From a bacterium (lineage in GTDB: Bacteria > Planctomycetota > UBA1135 > UBA2386), in assembly GCA_011051855.1 (NCBI GenBank), contig DRKG01000561.1, positions 1 to 6,422 of the forward strand: a DNA stretch of 6,422 bases. Direction: 5' to 3'. This document shows, piece by piece, positions 1 to 6,124 of this stretch (the stretch's first letter is position 1; each line of letters opens with the position of its first letter). Under the pieces are notes generated by a model. The model saw only the letters and a program-made list of their open reading frames with translations. It did not search any database and was not told the origin of the DNA. The position numbers were made by a program, and so were the translations under genes.

Positions 1-177
1 CATGCGGCGCACGGTGGCCAGCACCTCGGTCTCGAACGTCGGCACGCACGCACAGACGACGCGGTGTCGGTAGTCGGACTTGTTGTTGATCGGAGCGGCG
101 TGCAGTTCCTGCAGCAGGTCCTCGCTGCAGCAGCGAACCTTGATGAACTCATCGATCAAGTCGAAGTACTTGATCAC
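1..177 (-). CDS. Unrecognised protein, N-terminal part only (runs off left edge)
   Basis: A minus-strand frame is open from the left edge to a GTG at 177 and reads on without a stop. Codons are strongly GC-biased at the third position, as expected for real coding DNA here. The peptide begins (V/M)IKYFDLIDEFIKVRCCSED and continues with a Leu/Glu-rich helical stretch, then SDYRHRVVCACVPTFETEVL. It has four cysteines in its first 45 or so residues (a CC pair and a CAC). It has no signal peptide or membrane segment, so it is probably cytosolic. The start is uncertain: GTG 177 has an AGGGG about 9 bases upstream, while an in-frame TTG at 201 lies behind AAGGGA. No ATG is nearby. It is divergent from the kinase gene, with about 100 bp between starts. 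I do not recognise the family. The C-terminus, and any informative domain, lies outside the window. Confidence 0.6.
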   Translation of the reverse strand, partial: MIKYFDLIDEFIKVRCCSEDLLQELHAAPINNKSDYRHRVVCACVPTFETEVLATVRRM

Positions 178-278
178 GAACGCAGCCCCTGGATGCTTCA
201 AGTGTCTGTCCCTTGTGCCCTGGTCCTTGACCCCTAACCTTTCGGGTGCGGCGGCGAACGGACTTGACGCCGGCCCGC

Positions 279-1427
279 ATGAATCCCCGAAGTGCTGGCG
301 AATGCGCGCGTAACCGCACCGTGATCCCGTCGACCAAGTTGCTGGCGCTGCTCGTCCACCGTGGCGTGGTGGCGCCCGACGTGGCCCGCGACGCGCTGGC
401 CTCCGGCGATCCCGGATCGTTCCTTGCCAAGGCCGGCGTATGCGATGCCGCGCAGTGGCGCGAGTGGCAGCGCACCGAAGGCGGCACGCGGCCGGTGCTG
501 CGTCGCTACGAACTCGGGGAACTGCTCGGCGAGGGCGGTGTCGGGCGCGTGTTCGCGGCGCGCGACCGCACCGACGGGCGCGAAGTGGCGTTGAAGGTGC
601 TCAGGCCCGAGCACGCCGACGATGCCGTGCAGGCGGAGCGGTTCGTGCGCGAGGCGCGATTGCTGATGGAGATCGATCATGCGCACGTCGTCAAGGGGCT
701 GCGCGTCGCCAAGGAAGGCAGCACGATCTTCTTCGCCATGGAACGGCTCGCGGGCCGCTGCCTGCAGGATGCGCTCGCCGACGACGACTTCGGCCTGCCG
801 GTAGCGGGAGGGGGAGGGCGGCTCGACGAGGAGCTCGCCCTGCAGGTCGTCGTCGACATCGCTTCGGCGTTGCAGGCCCTGCACGAGCGCGGCCTGGTGC
901 ACCGCGACGTCAAACCGGGCAACGTGATCTGGTCCGAGGATCGCGGCGCGGTTCTGATCGACCTCGGCTTTGCGCTCGCGTCGGAAGGCGACGGTGCCGG
1001 CGACACCACTGCCGGCACCGTGCACTACATCGCGCCCGAGCAGGCGCGCGGCGAAGGGGACCTCGACGTGCGCGCCGACATCTACGCGCTCGGTGCGACG
1101 CTCTATCACCTGACCACCGGCTCGTTGCCGTTCGAAGGGCGCACGTCGGAGGAAGTGTTGGCCAAGCAGGTGCTCGAGTCGCTGTCCGGCGAACGCATTC
1201 GCGCATGGAACCTGTCGCCGCAACTGCGCTACTTCCTCGAGAAGATGATGGCCAAGGACGTCGAGATGCGCTTCCAGACCCCACGGCAACTGCAGGAGGA
1301 AGTGCAGGCCTTCCTCGCCCAACGCCGCCACGAACGCGCGCTCGCCGAGCGGTCGAGCCGGCCCCGGCTGGGAGGGCGTCGCCGCAGCACGCCTCCCGGG
1401 CGATCGAATCGTCGTTACCGCCGATGA
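279..1427 (+). CDS. Hanks-type (PknB-like) serine/threonine protein kinase, soluble
   Basis: The product, 382 residues from ATG 279, transfers phosphate from ATP to Ser/Thr of unknown targets. All core kinase motifs are visible: glycine-rich loop GEGGVG (84-89), VALK lysine (106), alpha-C glutamate in REARLL (125), HRDVKPGN (208-215), DLG in place of DFG (228-230), GTVHYIAPEQ (246-255), DIYALG (267-272) and a late arginine in EMRF. HRD makes it an RD-type kinase, normally activated through its activation loop. About 70 residues precede the catalytic domain and contain two short helical units (LLVHRGVVAPDVARDAL and FLAKAGVCDAAQWREW). About 20 residues between the hinge and HRD form an acidic then glycine-rich insert (GGGG). 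The tail of some 30 residues is Arg-rich, with no membrane helix or PASTA domain, so it should be cytosolic. Alternative starts are GTG 246 and GTG 321; no clear ribosome site decides between them. The stop overlaps the next gene's start. Confidence 0.93.
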   Translation: MNPRSAGECARNRTVIPSTKLLALLVHRGVVAPDVARDALASGDPGSFLAKAGVCDAAQWREWQRTEGGTRPVLRRYELGELLGEGGVGRVFAARDRTDGREVALKVLRPEHADDAVQAERFVREARLLMEIDHAHVVKGLRVAKEGSTIFFAMERLAGRCLQDALADDDFGLPVAGGGGRLDEELALQVVVDIASALQALHERGLVHRDVKPGNVIWSEDRGAVLIDLGFALASEGDGAGDTTAGTVHYIAPEQARGEGDLDVRADIYALGATLYHLTTGSLPFEGRTSEEVLAKQVLESLSGERIRAWNLSPQLRYFLEKMMAKDVEMRFQTPRQLQEEVQAFLAQRRHERALAERSSRPRLGGRRRSTPPGRSNRRYRR

Positions 1428-1789
1428 CCGACGAGCGGCGAGAAGGCTTCCCCTTCCGGTTCGCCTGCAGGCGTTCGGGCAACTGCTGCGCGATTCCCGG
1501 TGGGTTCGTGCGGGTCCGCGCGGAGGAGCGCCGGGCGATCGCCGACTACCTGGGGCTCACCGAGGCGGCGTTCTCCAGCCGCTATCTGGAAGCCGACGGC
1601 GGGCACCTCAAGGACGGCCTGGGCAGCCGCTGCGTGTTCCTGCGCGACGGAGGCGAGGCGGCCTGCAACATCTATCCGGTGCGACCGCAAAAGTGCCGCG
1701 AATGGCCGTTTTGGCCCGAAGTTCGCGACGACCCGGATCTGCTCGCCCAGGTGCAGCGCAGGTGTCCGGGAGTGACGCCCGACACGTAG
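1424..1789 (+). CDS. YkgJ-like cysteine-cluster protein (predicted Zn/Fe-binding)
   Basis: A 121-residue protein whose ATG overlaps the kinase TGA (ATGA), so the two are almost certainly co-transcribed and translationally coupled. It carries the YkgJ/UPF0153 signature: FACRRSGNCC near the N-terminus (Cys15, Cys21, Cys22), then a GGFVRV strand, EERRAIADYLGL, Cys70 in CVFL, Cys81 in CNIYPVRP, Cys91 in QKCREWPFWPE, and Cys114 in CPG. Seven cysteines in this spacing fit the family, which is thought to chelate zinc or an iron-sulfur centre; its biochemical role is not established. There is no signal peptide or membrane segment. The longer open frame reaching upstream to 440 is only the kinase read out of frame, so ATG 1424 is the sensible start. 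Pairing with a kinase suggests a shared process, but the sequence does not say which. Confidence 0.88.
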   Translation: MTDERREGFPFRFACRRSGNCCAIPGGFVRVRAEERRAIADYLGLTEAAFSSRYLEADGGHLKDGLGSRCVFLRDGGEAACNIYPVRPQKCREWPFWPEVRDDPDLLAQVQRRCPGVTPDT

Positions 1790-1814
1790 CGGGCGCCGTT
1801 TCGCAGGCGCCGCG
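1790..1814. terminator. Possible hairpin in the convergent gap
   Basis: Just after the YkgJ-like stop, GGCGCC (1792-1797) and GGCGCC (1806-1811) can pair as a 6-bp GC stem with an 8-base loop. One bulged G (1812) allows two more outer pairs (1790-1791 with 1813-1814). It lies in the 49-bp gap between convergent genes, the right place for a shared terminator. No T-run follows on either strand, so it is not a canonical intrinsic terminator. GC-only palindromes are also frequent at this base composition. Confidence 0.25.
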
Positions 1815-1838
1815 TGCGCTGTCTGCCGGATACGTCCA

Positions 1839-4787
1839 TCACCGGGCGGAGGCGTGCATCGGAACCGATCGGGGCACGGTCCCGTCGGCCGATGCATCGA
1901 TCGAGAACGCGCCCGTCCAGTTCCGGCCTGCCGCGTCGACGTGACGGAGAAGATAGTCGCCGTGCGGAAGCACTGCGGCGATTTGGACCGCAGCATCCGG
2001 CTGGATGCGAATCGTAGCCGGTGGTCGGTTGCCGCCCACTTCGGCGATGGTGAAGTCCAGGGCGGACTCGGTCATGCGGGGTGGTAGTCCCCGTGGTCGC
2101 AGCCGGTAGAGACTCGCGGCTCGCAATTCGACGCGAACGTCCGTCGTCTGGCCCGCGCGCACGGTGAATGGATGGGCGTCGATCCATTCCGTTGCGCGCC
2201 CGAGCACCGACAGCACGTAGTCCCCCGCGACCAGTCGCTGTTCGAAGGTCGCCCGGTCGGCGCGCGCGACCCGGCGGGGTAGATCGGCACGCTGGATGGT
2301 GGCCAACACGTGATCGGCGGGCTGCCCATCGGTGCGCAGCAGGGTGACCTTCACCCCGCCGACCTGCCGGGACTGCAGGTCGCAGTGTTCGGTGCATCCC
2401 TGTAGCAGCTCGCGGACTTCGCCGACGAGGGTCGGTGCATCCGGCGATGTGGATTCGGCGAACACGCGGTACCGGCCGGGCGGCAGCGGGCCGATGCGAT
2501 AGCGCCCGCGGTCGTCCGTGCGGTCGACCTCGGCCCAACTCGTCTCGTTCCGGCACACGAATACGCGCGCGGCGGAGATGCCGCGGCTCCGTTCGTCGCG
2601 GCAGGTGCCTTCGATCCAGCAATCGGCGGCCCAGTGCGCCGGCAACAGGATCGTCGCCTGGTCGCCGTACCACGAAACGTGATCGTCGACGGCGCGGAAC
2701 AACGGTTCGCCTGCCAGTCGTAGCCGCAGGCGCGGGCGCTTCCCCTGGCGGTTCGGGAGGCGGAACCTGCCGAGCGTGTCGGCTTCGACCACGACCTGGT
2801 CGGGGTGCAGTGCGGACGGCGGCCACTGCGCTTGCACCTGGACCGAGTCGGACCAGGTGCCGTTCGGGGGCACGATGGTGCCGAGGATCGTCGTCGCCGC
2901 CGCGAGCGTGAGGTCGTGGTGGTCGTGTCGGCCGGCGGCCAAGCATAGGGCGTGCACGGTCGGGGCGCGCCCCGGGGAAGAGACCACGATGCAGCCGTCG
3001 CCCGCCGGCAGGCTCTCGTACAGGAATCGGCCCGCGTCGTCGGTGCGCACGCCGATTGCCGTGCCGGCGTCGCCGCTGTGGAAGCGGACCGTGGCGCCGG
3101 CGATCGGCTGCCCGTCGGCGCTGCGGATTCGTCCCGAGAGCGTGGCTCCTCGCGTCATTCGGAGTCGGTGGGTTGGGCTGCCGTCGGCGGTTACGGTCAG
3201 CCAACTGCGGAGAGGAGCCATGCCGACGGCGCGGACCACCACCGGGTGGCGCCCTGGGCGGAGGGCCAGGGTGGCGAAACGACCGTTCCGGTCGGTGCGG
3301 CCGACGAGCGGCGGAGAAGTCCAGGGTGTGGCGCCTTGCGCCAGTGCGAGAGGCGTTGCATCGGCCGAATACCCGACATGGACGGCGGCGTCGGCAACCA
3401 CGATGCCCTGTTCGTCTTGGACCTCGAGGGTCAAGGAGCGACCCCTTGGGCCGAGTTCGAGCCGGACCACGTCGTCGGTCTGGTCGGCGGGTCTGGCAAG
3501 CCGCACGGCGGGACCGCGGCTCAGGCGGGGATGGCGCGCCGCGAGCAGGGCGCCGGTGGGTAGCCCGAACAGCTCGAATCGACCGGCGTCGTCGGTGTGG
3601 GTGACTTCCTGGCCTCGCCATGGCCCGGTCGGCTCGCAGCCGAGCCACACGGACGCGCCGGCCACCGGTCTGCCCTCGGCGTCGACGACGACGCCGCGGG
3701 TACGCCGATCCGACAGCAGCGCGATGGCGAACGATGGGTCCCGGCCGTCGACGGTGACGAGTTGGCTGGTCCTGCGCCAAGTCGTGTTCCGATCGGCGGT
3801 GACCCGGTAGATGCCCGGTGCGAGGTCGTGCCAGCGGGCTCTGCCTGCCGCATCCGTGACCCGAGTGCGTCGATGAAGCAACGGATCCAGTGTCCAGGCC
3901 GGTTCCAGGGTGAGGCCCACGCCCGCGACGCCGTGACCGTCGCGTTGCGTGACCGTGAACGAGAGTCCGTGGGCGTCGTTGGCGACTGGCAGTAGCTCCC
4001 GTTGCGGCGCGGGGGCCGCCACCCGGCTGGCCGGCGAGGTGCGTTCGTCGGTTCGTTCGTCATCCGCGGAAACTGCCGCGATCTCTCCGCCTGCGGTTGC
4101 CGGCGCGTCGACCCGGTGGTTCCACGGCATCGAAACCGCGAATGCGATCGCCAGCGCGAATGATGCGGTAGCCCCGGCGGCCGCAACGGCGCGGGATCGA
4201 GCGGCGGCCCAGGCGCGTCGACCGAATGCCAGTAGTAGCGCCGGAGGTGCCCAGCGCCGCAGCGCATCGCGCAGGCGCCGCATGCCGCGGTGGAGGCGAA
4301 CGCGCAGTGTCGACCGCTCGACTCCGAGGCTCTCGGCGATCTCGACGGGTGAGCGTTCGGCGAGCAGGTACTGCGCCAGCGGTTCGCGGTAGCGGGACGG
4401 CAGATCGTCGATCGCGGCGCGCACGTCGGCGTCGAGTTCGACGCGGTCCAGATCGGGTGGGTTCGCGGGTTCCCGCTGCCGGCTCGGCAACCTGCCGTGG
4501 TGCCGACGTCGGCGCAGGTCGCCGCGCGCGAGGTGCGCCGCGCGAAAGGTCAGGATGCCCTTCAGCCACGGCAGCAGCGGTCGGTTCGGGTCGAAGCGCG
4601 CCGCGCCTTCGATGGCGGCGATGAAGGTTTCTTGGATCAGGTCCTCCGCGTCGCACGCGTCGGTGCCAAGGCGACGTGCGAGCCGCCGCAGCGGCGCTCG
4701 GCAGCGGTGCATGCAGTGCTCGAGAGCGGCTTCGTCACCGGTGTCGAGGTAGTTACGGAAGAGCTGTTCGAGCGAATGGGGGGGCAC
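1839..4787 (-). CDS. Membrane-anchored ECF sigma factor fused to carboxypeptidase-regulatory-like repeats
   Basis: A single 982-residue frame from GTG 4787. Residues 5-95 are sigma region 2, with the acidic DAEDLIQETF motif (46-55) and PWLKGILTFRAAHLAR. Residues 115-175 are region 4, with DDLPSRYREPLAQYLL and the helix-turn-helix SPVEIAESLGVERSTLRVRL, followed by basic RGMRRLRDAL. This is a complete ECF-type sigma factor, predicted to direct RNA polymerase to specific promoters. An Arg-rich stretch (187-199) precedes one hydrophobic helix (about 201-220), which predicts the sigma part in the cytoplasm and the rest outside. After a Pro/Ala/Thr-rich linker (221-270) come about eight beta-sandwich-like repeats of roughly 85 residues. 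Their signature is 'G.P.AGA.V' followed by 'TDD.GRF.. .LP.G.Y.V'. Eight cysteines lie in this outer part. No separate anti-sigma gene is adjacent. Extended sigma factors of this kind are known from Planctomycetota; the ligand and release mechanism are unknown. No strong ribosome site precedes the GTG. Confidence 0.9.
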   Translation of the reverse strand: MPPHSLEQLFRNYLDTGDEAALEHCMHRCRAPLRRLARRLGTDACDAEDLIQETFIAAIEGAARFDPNRPLLPWLKGILTFRAAHLARGDLRRRRHHGRLPSRQREPANPPDLDRVELDADVRAAIDDLPSRYREPLAQYLLAERSPVEIAESLGVERSTLRVRLHRGMRRLRDALRRWAPPALLLAFGRRAWAAARSRAVAAAGATASFALAIAFAVSMPWNHRVDAPATAGGEIAAVSADDERTDERTSPASRVAAPAPQRELLPVANDAHGLSFTVTQRDGHGVAGVGLTLEPAWTLDPLLHRRTRVTDAAGRARWHDLAPGIYRVTADRNTTWRRTSQLVTVDGRDPSFAIALLSDRRTRGVVVDAEGRPVAGASVWLGCEPTGPWRGQEVTHTDDAGRFELFGLPTGALLAARHPRLSRGPAVRLARPADQTDDVVRLELGPRGRSLTLEVQDEQGIVVADAAVHVGYSADATPLALAQGATPWTSPPLVGRTDRNGRFATLALRPGRHPVVVRAVGMAPLRSWLTVTADGSPTHRLRMTRGATLSGRIRSADGQPIAGATVRFHSGDAGTAIGVRTDDAGRFLYESLPAGDGCIVVSSPGRAPTVHALCLAAGRHDHHDLTLAAATTILGTIVPPNGTWSDSVQVQAQWPPSALHPDQVVVEADTLGRFRLPNRQGKRPRLRLRLAGEPLFRAVDDHVSWYGDQATILLPAHWAADCWIEGTCRDERSRGISAARVFVCRNETSWAEVDRTDDRGRYRIGPLPPGRYRVFAESTSPDAPTLVGEVRELLQGCTEHCDLQSRQVGGVKVTLLRTDGQPADHVLATIQRADLPRRVARADRATFEQRLVAGDYVLSVLGRATEWIDAHPFTVRAGQTTDVRVELRAASLYRLRPRGLPPRMTESALDFTIAEVGGNRPPATIRIQPDAAVQIAAVLPHGDYLLRHVDAAGRNWTGAFSIDASADGTVPRSVPMHASAR
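1890..3962 (-). repeat. Tandem degenerate protein repeats (carboxypeptidase-regulatory-like / Cna-B-like) within the sigma fusion
   Basis: About eight divergent modules can be aligned by eye in the C-terminal part of the fusion protein, starting near residues 276, 363, 451, 548, 632, 723, 810 and 912. The clearest carry a strand-turn 'D..GRPVAGASV' or 'DGQPIAGATV', then 'TDDAGRF' or 'TDDRGRYRIGPLPPGRYRV'. Modules five, seven and eight have lost much of the consensus. This family folds as a small prealbumin-like beta sandwich, usually found outside the cytoplasm as a spacer or binding domain. The similarity is at protein level only; I saw no long identical DNA repeats. Confidence 0.75.
4128..4187 (-). 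other. Predicted single transmembrane helix of the sigma fusion (residues ~201-220)
   Basis: The encoded stretch VAAAGATASFALAIAFAVSM has about 20 residues with no charge. It is flanked inside by RRAWAAARSR and outside by PWNHRVDAP. The positive-inside rule places the sigma domains in the cytoplasm and the repeats outside. It is rich in Ala and fairly weakly hydrophobic, so a topology predictor should confirm it. A preceding apolar patch, PPALLLAF (181-188), may be an extra interfacial helix. Confidence 0.75.
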
Positions 4788-4852
4788 GCCGGTCTGGGGT
4801 AGTTGCGCGAGGGGGCTTGGTTACGGTCACTTGTCCGGTCGCAAGGAGCTGT

Positions 4853-4869
4853 TTCGCGAATCCCGCGGG
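4853..4869. promoter_or_regulatory. Two adjacent 8-bp palindromes in the divergent promoter region
   Basis: TTCGCGAA (4853-4860) and CCCGCGGG (4862-4869) are both perfect palindromes separated by one T. They lie in the middle of the 166-bp spacer between the divergent sigma-fusion gene and the secreted-protein gene, where an operator controlling either gene would be expected. Function is inference from position and symmetry only. GC-rich DNA yields CG palindromes by chance, and no convincing -35/-10 pair was found beside them. Confidence 0.25.
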
Positions 4870-4882
4870 TTTTCCTCGCCGC

Positions 4883-4957
4883 ATGAAACAGTCGACCCGC
4901 GTGCGGGCAAGGGATCGTGCCCCCTCTACCCGTTCCAAGAACCGGACCAAGTCATGA
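4883..4957 (+). CDS. Possible 24-residue upstream ORF (leader peptide)
   Basis: An ATG at 4883 opens 24 codons starting MKQSTRVRARDRAPS and ending ...RTKS. Its TGA (4955-4957) overlaps the downstream ATG at 4954 as ATGA. The peptide is very basic, with no membrane segment. The secreted-protein start has no visible ribosome site of its own, so coupling through this ORF would explain how it is translated. However, the nearest purine-rich AAGGAG lies about 35 bases before ATG 4883, too far to serve it, and codon bias is only modest. The overlap may be chance. Confidence 0.2.
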   Translation: MKQSTRVRARDRAPSTRSKNRTKS

Positions 4958-6084
4958 CATCGTTCCTCACCCGTATTCCCGGCCGGCTACTCACTCCCAG
5001 CCGATACCTGGCGCTGTGCGGCGCCCTCTCGATGGCGGGATCGCTTACCGCGCAGTTCTCGGCCGATTCGTTCGAAGCACACCGCTACGCGCTTGGCACG
5101 TTGCCCGGTGGCAACATGTGGACTGGTCAGGACGGCTGGTTGCAGATTTCCGCCGCTGGCTCCACGAACCTAGCGGCGACTACCGTTCAGGATTCCGATG
5201 TGCGCAGCGGTGGCCAGGCTGTGCGGTTCGACGCTTCCCAGCTCGCGCCAGGTGCCATCGTCGAACTGCGGCGCAATGCCCTGTTCCCGCTCGTCAGCGG
5301 GGTGCTCGAGATCGAACTCGACTTCAAGATCACGTCGGGCGCGAATCCCACCGAATGGGAGATCTACTCGCAGCCATACCCACATCCCGGCACGGCGTAC
5401 CTCCGTTGGTGGATCGGCGCGAACGGCCGGATCGAGTACCTGGACACTCCAGCGCGCGTGCTCGTGCAAACCAACACCTACGTCGCCAAAGACGTATGGC
5501 ACCATTCGCGCACGGTCGTAGATGTGTTCAACGACCGAACCGAGATCTACCTCGATGGTGTGTTGGTTGCGACTGGTACCCCGATCGGCATCGGGCCCCA
5601 GGGAAGCGACCACGGCTTCACCCAGATCACCGCCTATGGTGCGGGAGACGACCAGTTCCTGTTCGACAACTTCACGGTGCGTGAGCGAACCGCCGAGCAC
5701 GGGCTGACCGTGGATCTGCCACGCATGCCGATCGGTGTGCGATCGGTCTTGAACTTGCGTCTCGCCGGGGGTGCGAGTGTCGCCAACCGATCCTACGCCG
5801 TGCTGGCATCGCTCAGCGGAACGTCTCCCGGTGCGCCGTTCGGCAGCATCGTGCTGCCTCTCAACGTCGACGGCTTTTTCGGTCTGATGGTCACCCAAGT
5901 TGGCACCGGCCAGCTGCCCGGCTTCCTCGGCACGCTCAACAGCGATGGCAACGCGTTCGCCGACTTCGACACCCAGATCGCCGTGCCAGCGGCGTTGCTC
6001 GGCCTGCAACTGGACTTCGCCTGGCTGACGCTGACCCCGATCGACGCCGCGTCGGAACCGGCCGGGGTCGTCGTGTCGCAATAG
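4954..6084 (+). CDS. Secreted protein with concanavalin-like (LamG-type) jellyroll domain
   Basis: A 376-residue protein from ATG 4954. The first ~34 residues form a signal peptide: basic RIPGRLLTPSR, hydrophobic YLALCGALSMAG, then SLTAQ with cleavage likely near TA-Q. The cysteine is not in a lipobox, so Sec export with signal peptidase I is expected. Residues ~36-245 resemble a jellyroll: SFEAHRYALGTLPGGNMW, a 'SGGQAVRFDAS' strand, 'GVLEIELDFKI', 'EIYLDGVLVATG' and the closing 'DDQFLFDNFTVRE'. Such folds often bind glycans or serve as a surface module; no hydrolase catalytic motif is apparent. Residues ~250-376 form a second beta domain (YAVLASLSGTSPG, GFLGTLNSDGNAFADF, ALLGLQLDFAWLTL) that I associate with extracellular proteins of high-GC planctomycetes. 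In-frame TTG 4831 would put about 40 non-signal residues before the signal peptide, so 4954 is preferred. The gene is divergent from the sigma fusion. Confidence 0.85.
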   Translation: MTSFLTRIPGRLLTPSRYLALCGALSMAGSLTAQFSADSFEAHRYALGTLPGGNMWTGQDGWLQISAAGSTNLAATTVQDSDVRSGGQAVRFDASQLAPGAIVELRRNALFPLVSGVLEIELDFKITSGANPTEWEIYSQPYPHPGTAYLRWWIGANGRIEYLDTPARVLVQTNTYVAKDVWHHSRTVVDVFNDRTEIYLDGVLVATGTPIGIGPQGSDHGFTQITAYGAGDDQFLFDNFTVRERTAEHGLTVDLPRMPIGVRSVLNLRLAGGASVANRSYAVLASLSGTSPGAPFGSIVLPLNVDGFFGLMVTQVGTGQLPGFLGTLNSDGNAFADFDTQIAVPAALLGLQLDFAWLTLTPIDAASEPAGVVVSQ

Positions 6085-6085
6085 G

Positions 6086-6119
6086 CGTCGGAGCGTGTAG
6101 GCGCAACCGTTCTCCGGCG
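6086..6119 (+). terminator. Possible hairpin after the secreted-protein gene
   Basis: CGTCGGAG (6086-6093) can pair with CTCCGGCG (6112-6119) as an 8-bp stem containing one G-U pair, around an 18-base loop. It starts right after the stop and fills most of the 40-bp gap before the convergent helicase gene. There is no T-tract after it and the loop is long, so it is a weak candidate. On the other strand the G-U pair becomes a mismatch. Confidence 0.25.
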
Positions 6120-6124
6120 ACAGG

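Noticed and set aside
227..255. TTGACC at 227-232 as a -35 box for the kinase gene
   Set aside because: The expected -10 position (about 250-255) is pure GC with no TATAAT-like sequence.
234..1331. A 365-codon open frame antisense to the kinase gene
   Set aside because: The kinase motifs on the plus strand are complete, and this frame is a mirror of that coding sequence with no domain of its own.
440..1423. An upstream extension of the YkgJ-like frame through the kinase gene
   Set aside because: The extension is Arg/Ala-rich out-of-frame kinase DNA. The family starts a few residues before the FACRRSGNCC motif, which fits ATG 1424.
1672..3780. A 702-codon open frame on the minus strand inside the sigma-fusion gene
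   Set aside because: It is the same strand read in another phase. The product is almost all Arg, Pro, Gly and Ala with no recognisable domain, whereas the 1839-4787 frame gives clear sigma and repeat motifs. Long shadow frames are expected at this GC content.
2776..3810. A 344-codon plus-strand frame antisense to the repeat region of the sigma fusion
   Set aside because: Composition is Arg/Ser/Ala-rich without motifs; it mirrors the regular GC-rich codons of the repeat modules.
4913..4936. A minus-strand GGAAC followed 14 bases later by CGATC, resembling an ECF promoter for the sigma fusion
   Set aside because: The spacing is short and the -10 part is a poor match to known ECF promoters. 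The true consensus for this sigma factor is unknown, so it cannot be called.
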